NCBI GenBank assembly: GCA_963989385.1
Contig: OZ022500.1
Location: 118,213,842-118,277,841 of the forward strand
DNA from: Ctena decussata
Taxonomy: Eukaryota; Mollusca; Bivalvia; Lucinida; Lucinidae
Reading direction: 5' to 3'
Length of the DNA stretch: 64,000 nt
A program made the translations under genes and the position numbers. The notes below the pieces were generated by a model, which did not search any database, had not been told where the DNA came from, and saw only the letters and a list, made by a program, of their open reading frames with translations. Shown here one piece after another: positions 40,901-50,951 of this stretch (position 1 is its first letter; every line of letters starts with the position of its first letter).

Positions 40901-41505
40901 GCACACCTTGAAGTGACGAACGCGATTGAGAACTGGTTAGAACGCGCCGGATTTTTGTAGCCATCGGACCAGGACGTGATTACAATTACGTTTTTCACGC
41001 ATTTGAGACGAGATGAGGACGAAGTTAGCACGAGAAGAACTGCTTTTGAACGAAATAGTCGAGTTACGAACTAGTTTGGACGTATTGGCAACGTAGTGGG
41101 AAAAGCTACGAACGGGGTTGAACTGATCACGGACGTGCTTGGACTGCTTGGAAACGGTCTCTGCTCGAGGTGAACGGGCAACCCGATATGAACTTGATAC
41201 GAACGCACTGCGAACGGGGTACAGACGAGATGGACATTTTGAGGACTGTTTGAACGAACTAGAATCGTATTATAGACGATATTCTATGAACGGGGTAGGA
41301 CATGTTGAGAACTAGTTTGTTGTGACAGGGGCCTTTTGGAGCACCCTTCCCGTTCGAACCCATCCGAATCCGTCCATGAGGTTCGTAAACAGACCTTTTA
41401 ACGTTGCTGCTACGTCCACTCCGTTCGCACACAGTTTGAGCCCGGTTTGCAATTTTTTCCAGAACGTATTGAGAACGAGTTTGGTGTGATGGGGGGTATA
41501 AGCCA
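37948..41505. mobile_element. Large CpG-rich fold-back element, split by a later insertion
   Basis: Arms of about 900 bp: 37948-38847 is mirrored by 39003-39320 continued at 40830-41333. Examples are ACCAAACTAGTTCTCAACAC versus its inverse near 41315, and GCAGAGCATTGCATCCTTGT versus its inverse near 40890. A 155-bp unpaired spacer (38848-39002) has an inverted partial copy at 41338-41505. Composition is rich in ACGT and CGTCC words, unlike the AT-rich surroundings. No frame over 94 aa looks like a transposase. The right arm is cut exactly by 39321-40829. Confidence 0.7.
39321..40829. mobile_element. TATGGCAAGCCA-ended element with ~21-bp AAACCTATG units
   Basis: Begins TATGGCAAGCCAAGTGCAC and carries the inverse GTGCACTTGGCTTGCCATA at 40735-40753, with extra partial copies of both at 39489-39540, 40310-40330, 40520-40550 and 40756-40770. 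Flanking blocks are runs of 18-21-bp units around AAACCTATGATAG or CAAACATAGGTTTG (39367-39490, 40165-40310, 40330-40520, 40560-40720). A non-repetitive core (about 39560-40160) has no known protein. Terminus shared with 29455-30455. Its insertion interrupts the fold-back arm. Confidence 0.65.
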
Positions 41506-41833
41506 GAAAACCTAGAGTTGTGGCTTCATAAACTGTACAACACAGTCTTTAAATGGTGTGGGGTATACTGGTTTGCCTGAGTTGTTAGGGTAAGTCCCGT
41601 AATGTACCCTTTGGACAACACTTTGAGCAAGTTTTGTATGATCCGTTCCTCAGCAACTATTGAAGCTATAGATGAAACTTGAAATACAAATACAAGAAAT
41701 TATAACTATATATGATAAAACAAAATAGCTGGCTCGGCTCACTGTTTTCAGCGATTTACAACTCTCTCTCTCTCTCTCTCTCTGAACGAGAAATACAATG
41801 CTTCAAAACCAAAATTACTTGATTGCAAATCAA

Positions 41834-42330
41834 GCCTCGTTCACACGACCAAAGGTTCTTTGTCACAGAAACTGTAACAAAGAAAGTTTGTCAAACATTT
41901 TGCGTTCATACGATGCAAATTACTTGTTAAAGAAAAATGTGGCATAGAATCTTTGTCAAATAAAATTTGGCAAGGAAATATTTGCTGCTGTGTTCACACG
42001 ATCAAACATTATTCGTCAAAGTTACCTGGACAAATAAACTTTGCCCGTGTGAACGGCCAACCATGCCACATTTACTTAAGTATACTTTGTTCAAAATCAA
42101 ACGGAATTTGATTATGAGCAAAGTTTCCCGTGTTCATCTCCATGGCTAGTTTCTTTGTTACATATTTTATGGCAAATTTTCTGTTCACACGGACACATTT
42201 TGTTTGTCATATAAACTTTACCATATAAATTTGGCAATGAAAATGTGGTTATTTTTTTCATTCACACGAGCAAAATTTTCTATATCAAACCTACTTTGTA
42301 ACAGGAACTTTACCCATGTGAACGAAACTT
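41834..42330. mobile_element. MITE-like block with repeated GTTCACACG words
   Basis: CTCGTTCACACGAC near the left and CATGTGAACGAAAC near the right are inverted. Internal GTTCACACGA, GTGTGAACGG and AACTTTGCC words recur in both orientations. No frame. Confidence 0.4.
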
Positions 42331-43440
42331 CCGTTTGAAATGTGTTAACACTGTCTTTTTCTGTAACATTTCTAGCGACCCTCGATATCAAATGACAAAC
42401 GCTTCGAATTTGTCGATAATAACGAACTCTGATCGCACCCCTCACCTCAAACCTGTGACTGAATTTTAGTTTCTAATTATTCCCCCCACCCATGACTGCA
42501 AGCTACTGTTTACAGATGCAGAGACATATTCGCATCACGAGTACTTTAACCCTCACTTTTTTCTTTATCATCAAGTTTCTCATTTTTGTCTTGCTTTGTA
42601 TAAGGACTTTGGACTCATTCATCGATATTGTGCCCTGACATATTGTGAGACTTTTAACTAGCTGTAATCTGTTCATTTATTTTTCTTGAACTCTTTTCTT
42701 TTTCCGTATACTATGTACTTTAATCTGTATTTTTATGCATCATATTTTCTGTATATTCTCAAAATAGAGTTCGTATTTGATACACATGCTGATCCAACAA
42801 CTGTGGGCTCTAGAAGCAGTCTTTTCCTCTTAAAGCCTCTTGGAGACCATCGTACGAGAATTCATACATCTCTCTCCCTTTCTCTCTCTCCTTGATTTAA
42901 AGATTGACATTGTGTAACAGGTTTCTCAACATATTTTCTATCAAGCAGGTTGACAATTTGCTGCATTGTCATATAGAAACCCAGTAGTTTATTGCTACCT
43001 CTTACCCTTCTAACCGATTTTTTTTTATTTTCACACTGTGTAGTATCATAATTTTCTTAGCAACTCCTCACATCAGTGATGACAATGACTCGTATTATGG
43101 AACTGAAATCTGCCTGTTTTTATTCTGTCTATAATTCATTAAATAATAAAAAATAAAGGCTACAAGTAAAAATTATGGGTTCCTTTAAGAGTTATGAAAG
43201 CACTTATGAGAAAGAAGTGGGTCAGACTACGTAGTTTCTATGTAGTTTCGCCTAATAAAGCCTCATCAGTGACCCTGTAATGGCCTAGCATCAAAAGCCA
43301 GAGGAAAACATAGTGTAATTTCAAAGACTGCTACATATACATACTAAAAAGGGAGCCCAAAATCAATAAAAATCTGTCTAGAATATGGATAATTCAATTT
43401 CTCAGAATATTCCCGCTGATCTGGAATGATCAAAAGTAAT
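42331..43440. other. No gene seen
   Basis: AT-rich stretch without repeat edges I can define. CT tracts near 42870-42892. Confidence 0.4.
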
Positions 43441-43566
43441 TGAGCCGCGACACGACAAAAGCAACAAAGTGAAATGTGCGCATAGCGAAGACACGAATCA
43501 CCCTGCCGATGCACGTCCCACTTTGATGATTTTGTCAAATCGTAGTTGAAGTCTTTTGTTGGGCGC
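43441..43566. mobile_element. TGAGCCGCGACACGA element, partial copy
   Basis: Left terminus TGAGCCGCGACACGACAAAA is intact; the right terminus is missing. Confidence 0.5.
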
Positions 43567-43887
43567 AACTAGTGGTTTCCTTTTACTCTGTAATCGGACT
43601 GCACACAATCCTCAGCTTTGTTTCATCATAATTTTCAGACGATTTTACTATGATGTGTCACTGATGAGTGAGGACACCTACCTATTTTTTAAGCTGCAGT
43701 GAGGTTGCCCGCATAAAACCAGTTTAAGCTCCTGAGGCGGAAATTTCTGATGCGGAATTTTGCGGTCACCTGTATAGTTGTCTACATGCTTTCCTAAAAT
43801 AGAAGATAGGTACACGCGAATGTTGTATTTTGTATGGCTTTTGCTTTTTGTGCTGTGTTTATGTAGAAGTCCTCTGTACTGGACTGG

Positions 43888-43936
43888 CCCAGCAGGCACA
43901 CAAGATTTATTGATTCAACCTTGTGTGCCCGGTGGG
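43888..43936. mobile_element. Tiny CCCAGCAGGCA-ended element, copy 3
   Basis: 49 bp, CCCAGCAGGCACACAAG mirrored by CTTGTGTGCCCGGTGGG around a TTGATTCAAC-type centre. Almost fully self-complementary. Confidence 0.55.
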
Positions 43937-44256
43937 GGTGTTCTGTTTTCAAAGATGTGCTGTTCCACTTTTTCCTTTACGTTACTTTCTTCTTTCAGAG
44001 TCTTGCGTTGGTTGTGTCTCCTGCTTGTGGACTTTCCCGGGTACCCTCAACTCTATACCATAATCGAATGCACTTGAGACCAACGAAAATGTCAGATCAG
44101 TTCTTGAGTTAATATTGATAACTTTCTTTCCTTCATCGTACTTCATACTGTCTACATCTTACATGCTTCACCCATATCATGCACAATAACGTATCAGAGC
44201 ATGCGCAAAAAGTGACCGTTGTCTACCATGCATTGTTCATTGCCTACTGTGTCTTG

Positions 44257-44498
44257 TGTTGTGGAGATTTTCCCGATTGTGGAAGACAACAAAATGAAGA
44301 ACTTCGATTATAAGTTCCTAAAATTCGATTTATTTTTAACACTGAGCCCAAACGATAATGGCGTCAACTTTTCATCTATATCTAATCCCTAGCAACAACG
44401 TTAAAATCACGTCAACTCTCGTTACGCCGTACGTTATAGATGACGTTACTCACCCATAATGCAAAGCTTAACTATAAGTCTAAAAGTTCTTTTCTCCA
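44257..44498 (-). repeat. 3' LTR of the BEL/Pao element
   Basis: 242 bp, apparently identical to the 5' LTR. Bordered inside by the polypurine tract and outside by TCTTG. Confidence 0.93.
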
Positions 44499-44512
44499 TA
44501 TTCCCCTCCTCA
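44499..44512 (-). other. Polypurine tract of the BEL/Pao element
   Basis: On the minus strand AGGAGGGGAATA immediately precedes the 3' LTR; priming site for plus-strand DNA synthesis. Confidence 0.8.
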
Positions 44513-44741
44513 AAATGTCTAATTTTGATAAACTTAAAACTGCTTATGTTTGTCTCTAGTATGTGTTACAAAAGGAGAGGTTTAAGATTCTCTTTAGTCT
44601 GAACTGATTTGTTATTAAAATAACGTTTTGAAAATTACCATTCGTAAACTATATGTCAATAAATAAAGTTCCATATGACTATCTTTTATAAATAAAGTTC
44701 CATATGAGTATCTTCTATGTGAGCTAATGTAAGATACAGTT

Positions 44742-47408
44742 CTATGGATCACATTCCAAGGGGCACAGCTTCGTTACTGGTCTGACTAGCGTGCCCTGTC
44801 CCACCTGCAGCTTCGCAACGCGCACCCGTCCGTCTGTCCCTGGATACACCTCAACTACTCGCCCGAGAGGCCAGTTTCCTCGTGATGTGTCCGTTGAAAC
44901 GATTAGTACCACCTCGCCAACTCGTATATCACGACGCTCCCGAGGCCATTTCGTTCGTGCACCGAGACTGGGTAGCCACTCCTGTAGCCACCGCTTCCAG
45001 AAATGGCGAACAAGCTCCTGGACCCGGCGCCATCTCTTCCGTAGATTAAACTGTGTGTCGTCCACTGTGGTTGGTGCGAACTGACCTCCGATCTGTCCAT
45101 GTAAGAAGTGGTTTGGAGTCAGTGGCACGTCATCGGCTGGGTCTGTGGATTGGTAGGTTAGCGGTCGGGAATTTATAAGTCCCTCAGCCCCTATTATTGC
45201 CGTCAACAGTTCCTCATCTGTAATGTCCGCATTTCCTAGAATGGCATTAATGGCCCTCTTCGCTGACTTTATCATTGACTCATGGACTCCACCAAAATGT
45301 GGAGCCAATGGTGGGTTGAAATGCCAAACTATCCCTTTGTTAGCGATTGATTCTTTGATTTTCTCCTGATCCAACTGCGATATTAGCGATTTTAGTTCCT
45401 TGTCAGCCGCTCTAAAATTCGTTCCATTGTCCGAATACATTTCCTCGATTAGACCCCTTCGGCTAGTCATTCTGTATAAAGCATTTAAGAATGAGTCCGT
45501 ATCAAGTCCAAATGCCATTTCTAGGTGAACTGCCCTCGTAGCTAGGCAAGTGAATAGGCACAGGTAACGCTTTTGTCGTCGTTTTCCTCGTCCTTGGATC
45601 GTTATGAATGGGCCTGCGTAATCCACAGCTGTTCTTGTAAAAGCTTTGAGTGATACTTTGAGCCTTGAAAGGGGCAATGGCGCCATGATTTGCTGACAAA
45701 CTTTGGCCTTCCTTCGTCGGCATTCAGCGCAGTCCTTCTCCCACTCTCGAATAACTTCACGGCCGGAAACCACCCAGTAGCGAGCTGATAAGGCGGCTAG
45801 CGTCTGATTTGTGCCTGCCGCGTGATTGCCCTTTTCGTGAAACTCTTTTACGATTAATTTAGTGATCCAGCTTTTTCTTGGTAAAATGACAGGATACCTT
45901 ACATCATACGAGAGGAATTTTGCATTCTTCAACCGTCCATCAGAACGCAGCAGTCCATCGTTGTCTAATTTTGGCTGTAATCTGAGAAGCTTGCTGTGTG
46001 CAGGCAGGGACCTTCCCCGAGACAAAGCTGTCCACTCCTCCCAGAATTCTGTGCTCTGTGCGTATCTAACAAGCTGAATTTCTGCCTGCCTCAGCTCGTC
46101 AGTCAGTAACTCTCCATATATTCTGTCTGTCTTTTTCCGTTGACAATTCTGTATGAAACGATTAGTCCAAGACTGTATTCTTCTTAACTTCAACCAGCTC
46201 GAGTAGCGTCTCGGATCTACTGGAAACACCGTGTCCTCTGCTATTGTGACGAAACCATATGTCTCATTTGAGCTTTTTGACTCTTGATAGGACCCTGCCG
46301 CTCGATTTAATTTCGAAAGTCTCTTCATTTCATTATCATCTCTGGGTTTCTCAAACGATTTGTTGACAGGCCACGTCTCGTCCGACTGTCTCAGAAATTC
46401 GGGTCCTCTCCACCATGTAGAACAGTTAACCAGCTCAGATGCTTTTATTCCTCTGCTCAACATGTCGGCTGGGTTCTGGCTTGTAGGTATGTATCTCCAC
46501 TGTTCAGGATTAGTGAGCGTTTGTATCTCGCCTACTCTGTTAGCCACGAAGGGTTTGAAGTCGCGACTTCGGCCTCGAATCCACCATAAAGTATTGACGC
46601 TGTCGGACCAGAATATGGCGTCACTTACTCGAGTCTCCATAACTTCTGCTATTCTTGAGGTAAGTCTCAACCCGATGACTGCTCCCATTAACTCCAGTCG
46701 AGGGATACTTGTTGCGATGCTTGGTGCAACGCGGGATTTCGCAGCTACTATTTCACTTGAGACGGAACCATCTTCGTAGTTACACCTCGCATATACAACG
46801 GCTCCGTATGCATTTTCTGATGCATCCACAAACGTATGTAGCGTAATGGTGCCCGGAGTTCTGTCCTTGTGCTGAAGACATCTGGGAACCTTCATCTTTG
46901 TGAGCGTCTCAAGTTCGCCGAACCATGCACGAGCGCAGCTGACCAAGGGTTCGGTAAGCTCATCATCCCATTCAAGGCCGGCAGTCCACATGTCTTGCAA
47001 TAACATTTTTGCACGTATCGTAAAGGGAGCTAGAAACCCGATAGGATCGAACAACGTAGCGATTCTCTTCAGAAAGTTGCGCTTTGTATACAGCATGTCG
47101 CTGTCCGGAACGTGCTCTCTGAATGTGAATATGTCTTCTTTGGCTAGCCACCATACCCCTAGCGTTTTAGTGCACGGCAACTGGTCCCGATCCAGGTCCA
47201 CTTCCGACTTCCGGACTTGTATTGGAACCTCTGATAGCACAGTTGGTGAGTTGGAAAGCCATTTGCGTGCGTGCATTCCGGCTTTGGTTAGTAGACACGA
47301 TAGTTGTCTATACAAGCAGATACCCTGCTTCTCATCCAGCACAGAGTCCATTGAGTCGTCCATGTACGTTGCTTTTAAGATCGTCTCAGCAGCCCTACCG
47401 TAGTCATT
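44742..47408 (-). pseudogene. BEL/Pao gag-pol, third segment (reverse transcriptase C-part, RNase H, integrase, DUF5641)
   Basis: Continues in the same frame after the TAA. In order: the YMDD catalytic box with SMDSVLDEKQGI, the Peptidase_A17/RNase H-like region (HTFVDASENAYGAVVY, FWSDSVNTLWWI), an integrase zinc-binding region, and the integrase core with its three acidic positions (DYAGPF, YSDNGTNF, GGVHESMIK). A C-terminal DUF5641-like domain follows (WPLGRVVEVYPG, LVRPVTKLCPLE). About 870 uninterrupted codons. These domains look intact apart from the upstream stop that separates them from the rest of the polyprotein. Confidence 0.88.
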
Positions 47409-49313
47409 TTAATGTTTTCTGGCATGGTGCTGTAAAACAAACTGTGCTAGGAACGGAGACGAGTTTATGCCAAACACGACACGGTCGAACTCGTATACGT
47501 CTGGTGATCGATCCTGGTTGATTCCCCTCCATAAGAAATGGTGATATGGCTTATCTTCTGGTGCTATCCCTATCCGAAGATACATTTCCGCTATATCGCA
47601 GACCACTGCAACCGGATATCGCCTGAAGCGCAACAATACATCAAACAAGTCTTGCTGTAACTTTGGTCCTTGGTGGATGACGTCATTTAGGGATACCCCG
47701 TCACACTTCGCCGACGCATCGAAGACGATTCTTGTCTTAGTTGTCTCTTTATCTGGTCTGATCACTGGAAAATGTGGTAGGAACCACTTTGACGTATGCT
47801 TTTTCTGATCACCAACTTTCTTGATGTACCCCTTTTCAATGTATTGGTCGATAATTGCGCTGTAGGCAATAGCGATCGCTGGTGATCTGACAAGCTTCTT
47901 CTCAGTATTTTCTAATCTCTTTAACGCCATTTTATAGTTGTTTGGCAGCTTCGGCTCAGTGCCTCGCCAAGGAACACCGACCCGGTACATACCATGTTCA
48001 AATCGAATCGATTGCTCTACTTTTCTCAATGCAGATTGCTCCTCGATGCGGACGATTGGTTTGTCCCCCATAGTGCCGGTCCTTACTACAGACATGTCGT
48101 CAATTTCCCAGAAGCGCTTTAAATTTGCATTCAGCTGATCTATTTCTGCTCGATCTTTAATAAAATATGTGCTGGCAAAGTGCGTTTGCATTGCTGTTTT
48201 ACATGTTTCATCTGATCCAGGATTTCCAATACAGGTCCATCCCAATGGCGTCAATCTTGCGATCGGCTCCCCAGGTCGTCCCCTGACTTCCTGTATTGCG
48301 CAATGGAGATCTGCGCAATCCAGGCCTATAAGAATATCAACGACTGGTCTCTTAGCAATACTTGGGAAGCTGATATGCCGTAGATGTGACCATCTTTGGG
48401 TGTACTCGGCCCAGTCGAAGGCTGACATAGTTCCTGTGACCCTAGTCGCCGTGTATGCTGTAACGCCCAGTTTTACATCACCAGTTACACTTTCCAATTC
48501 CACATTAACCGGCCGTGTTTCGAACGTTTCCACCTGTCCGTTTAAAACATTAACTGTAACTCTCTCTGTCTTACCTTGCAATCCAAGCTGTGCGGCGACA
48601 TCAGAGTTAATGTACGTCTTAGTACTCGCATCGTCCAGGAGGGCATTAACCTTCAGCGACCGATCTCCATTCTTCAGTATGACTGGAACAGTCCGTAGTG
48701 CGATGAAATCTGCTGTAGAAACGTTGCTTGCCGTCATAGTGGTCTGTTCCAAGCGTTTATTCCCCTCCGAGCCGGAAGTGATCTGCGTACCGGATGCTCG
48801 ATCCAATGCCATGTCCGTTCTGTTCTGTTCAGTCGATTTCAGTTTAGTTTCTGGTGACGTTCGGTGCAGCAATCTGTGATGCAGTTCTTTGCATCCATTC
48901 AGGCCACACTGACGACTTCTTGGGCATGTTTTGCCGGAATGTCCCCCTGCCAAACAGCGGAAACATAGTTGACAACGTTTAGCGATTTCCCACTTTTCAG
49001 AAATACCTTTTTGTTTGAACGCCTGGCATGTCCAAATCCGATGGTCTGCTCCACAAACTTGACAGCACTGTGTCTTCTTGGCTCGAGTATCTTCGTTATC
49101 GCCAAAGAAAGTTCGTGTATATCTTTGTCCCGGCCTCGGTGGTGTTGTCTGTGCATCTGATACCCTGCCTTTCACACCATGGACGGTCTCAGAAGCGACT
49201 GTTAAGAATTCCGATTCTTGAATTACCCACTTTCGTAATGTTACTACGGACTGAGTCATATTGTTGTCAAATACCCATCGATGGTAGCTCGCTAGCATAG
49301 ACTGTGGCAATTT
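47409..49313 (-). pseudogene. BEL/Pao gag-pol, second segment (zinc knuckles, protease, reverse transcriptase N-part)
   Basis: Same reading frame as the first segment, directly after the TGA. In order: SESVV-type linker, zinc knuckles (CQVCGADHRIWTC and CFRCLAGGHSGKTC), an aspartic protease-like region with LLDDASTKTYI where the active-site triad is expected, a pre-reverse-transcriptase region (GLDCADLHCAI, LGWTCIG), and reverse transcriptase motifs RIVFDASAK, CDIAEMYLRI and FGINSSPF. It ends at an in-frame TAA (47411-47409) shortly before the catalytic YMDD box. There is no ATG near its start, so it would need readthrough. Confidence 0.85.
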
Positions 49314-50546
49314 TCATTGTAACATTGAGTATAAGGAACCGCTACCGAGCTCGTGATGCTGATTTGTTTCTCTCAGATTTATAACTGCTATATCCAGCAG
49401 GTCAGCGAATTGGTCAAGGTCTTTGGCATTTCCGGTTCGAATTTGTCGGAAGTTCTCCAATTCCTCTATATAAATGGCTATTTGGCGACGCATACCTCCG
49501 AATTTTCTTTCCAGCCGCTCTTTGGCGGCCTCATATGCTGCTCCTGAATGTCCCAGGTTTTCGATCGTCTTGAGAGCTTCCCCCGCTAAGTACTGCCGTA
49601 GCTGAAGCAATTTGTATTCCCCAGTAGCTGGCGCGCTGTCGATGCACGCGAGAAATGCCGCTTTCCAGCTCTGGTATGTCCTTTTATCACCAGAGAATAC
49701 AGGGATCTGCACCCGTTTTAATTGGCGCCAAAGGTCCTGTCCAATAGAGGGACTCTCGCAGCTAACTGGCGGCACAGATGGGTCTCCGTGGAATTGATCA
49801 CGTGGCTCAAATGGTGCGGCGCGTGCATTCATGACAGAATCAGTGTGCGTCGTCTCTTGGGAATTTTCACGTTGACTTTTCCCCACATCTTCGTGCCATC
49901 CGGCACGTGCAATAGGCGTGCGCTCATTTGCCGGGACTTTGTTCATGCTCGAATTACCAGTTTCATTTGAGAGAGTTGAATACTGTCTATTTTCGATAGG
50001 CACTGCAACTGGGCCATTATTTTGTCTAAATTCTTGTGAAATGGTTACCTCGCGTGATTCCTGCAGCGGTTCTGTCGACACGTAATCCTTTTTATATGTC
50101 TCTGAGTTTTCATTTTCAAGGTTCAATCCACGCCGAATGTCAATTGTTAGCAGTTCCGCGGACGATGAATTTGTCGCGTTAAATTTTAGCGATTCCAAGA
50201 AATCTCGGGTTGATTTTGACACTGTGTCATAGTCCTCTTCTATCCGTAACATCTCGCCGACAATGCGTTCACACTTTTTATGTTCTTTTTGTCTGGTATA
50301 GAAGTTCGAGAAGTTTTCTAAAATATCTAATACGATCTCCAAACAGCTTTCCAATTTCTTGCGGGCCTCGATAACGGCAAGACGGCTGTCCGAATCCTGC
50401 TCTTCTAACAATAATAGCAGTCTATTCTGCGACCGAGTAAAGTTAGATTTCGCCCGAGCTTTATCCTTTTTGAATCCATTTTCTATCTCCGTAACGTCTA
50501 CGTTGCCGTTCTCTATTGTCTCCCTAGTTTCCGATGACGCCATCAT
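49314..50546 (-). pseudogene. BEL/Pao gag-pol, first segment (gag, DUF1759-like)
   Basis: First segment of the broken gag-pol frame. Starts at the ATG at 50546 (MMASSETRET), outside the LTR; the upstream part of the frame lies in the LTR and primer region and is unlikely to be translated. About 410 residues: a charged, probably coiled N-terminal half, then from about residue 275 a DUF1759-type gag domain (QIPVFSGDKRTYQSWKAAF, LAGEALKTIENLGHSGAAY). Ends at an in-frame TGA (49316-49314), inside what is normally one continuous polyprotein and before the zinc knuckles. Confidence 0.85.
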
Positions 50547-50589
50547 AAATGTATCTAATTTCTGTCGATTTCCGATATAAAAAAACCTC

Positions 50590-50602
50590 GCTCTGCTACC
50601 AG
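50590..50602 (-). other. Primer binding site of the BEL/Pao element
   Basis: On the minus strand TGGTAGCAGAGCG begins six bases inside the 5' LTR; TGG complements a tRNA CCA end. The tRNA cannot be assigned by eye. Confidence 0.65.
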
Positions 50603-50607
50603 AAATT

Positions 50608-50849
50608 TGTTGTGGAGATTTTCCCGATTGTGGAAGACAACAAAATGAAGAACTTCGATTATAAGTTCCTAAAATTCGATTTATTTTTAACACTGAGCCC
50701 AAACGATAATGGCGTCAACTTTTCATCTATATCTAATCCCTAGCAACAACGTTAAAATCACGTCAACTCTCGTTACGCCGTACGTTATAGATGACGTTAC
50801 TCACCCATAATGCAAAGCTTAACTATAAGTCTAAAAGTTCTTTTCTCCA
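50608..50849 (-). repeat. 5' LTR of the BEL/Pao element
   Basis: 242 bp. On the minus strand starts TGGAGAAAAGAAC and ends CCACAACA. Promoter and polyadenylation signals must lie here, but I see no clear TATA box. Preceded by the TCTTG target duplicate. Confidence 0.93.
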
Positions 50850-50951
50850 TCTTGTCTACCGCAACTGATTTTGTGCATGGGCAAGTACATGTCCAGTCAT
50901 TTTCACAGAAGTCGAACATGTACCCCAATCTGCTTAAATATTGGAACACCT

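Larger units (their letters stand above)
44257..50849 (-). mobile_element. BEL/Pao LTR retrotransposon, full length, 6593 bp
   Basis: Two 242-bp LTRs (44257-44498, 50608-50849) look identical base for base and, on the minus strand, run TG...CA. The flanks repeat TCTTG (44252-44256, 50850-50854), a 5-bp target duplication typical of BEL/Pao. On the minus strand a purine tract AGGAGGGGAATA lies directly before the 3' LTR, and TGGTAGCAGAGC, a tRNA-3'-end-like primer site, starts six bases after the 5' LTR. One gag-pol frame spans 50546-44742 but has two in-frame stops. No envelope frame exists between integrase and the 3' LTR. LTR identity implies a recent insertion. Confidence 0.95.

Noticed and set aside
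48169..48879. 236-aa plus-strand open frame
   Set aside because: Antisense to the BEL/Pao pol region; no motifs of its own.
44742..50849. Envelope gene, i.e. an infectious errantivirus-like element
   Set aside because: The integrase/DUF5641 frame ends at 44742 and only about 240 bp without a frame remain before the 3' LTR.
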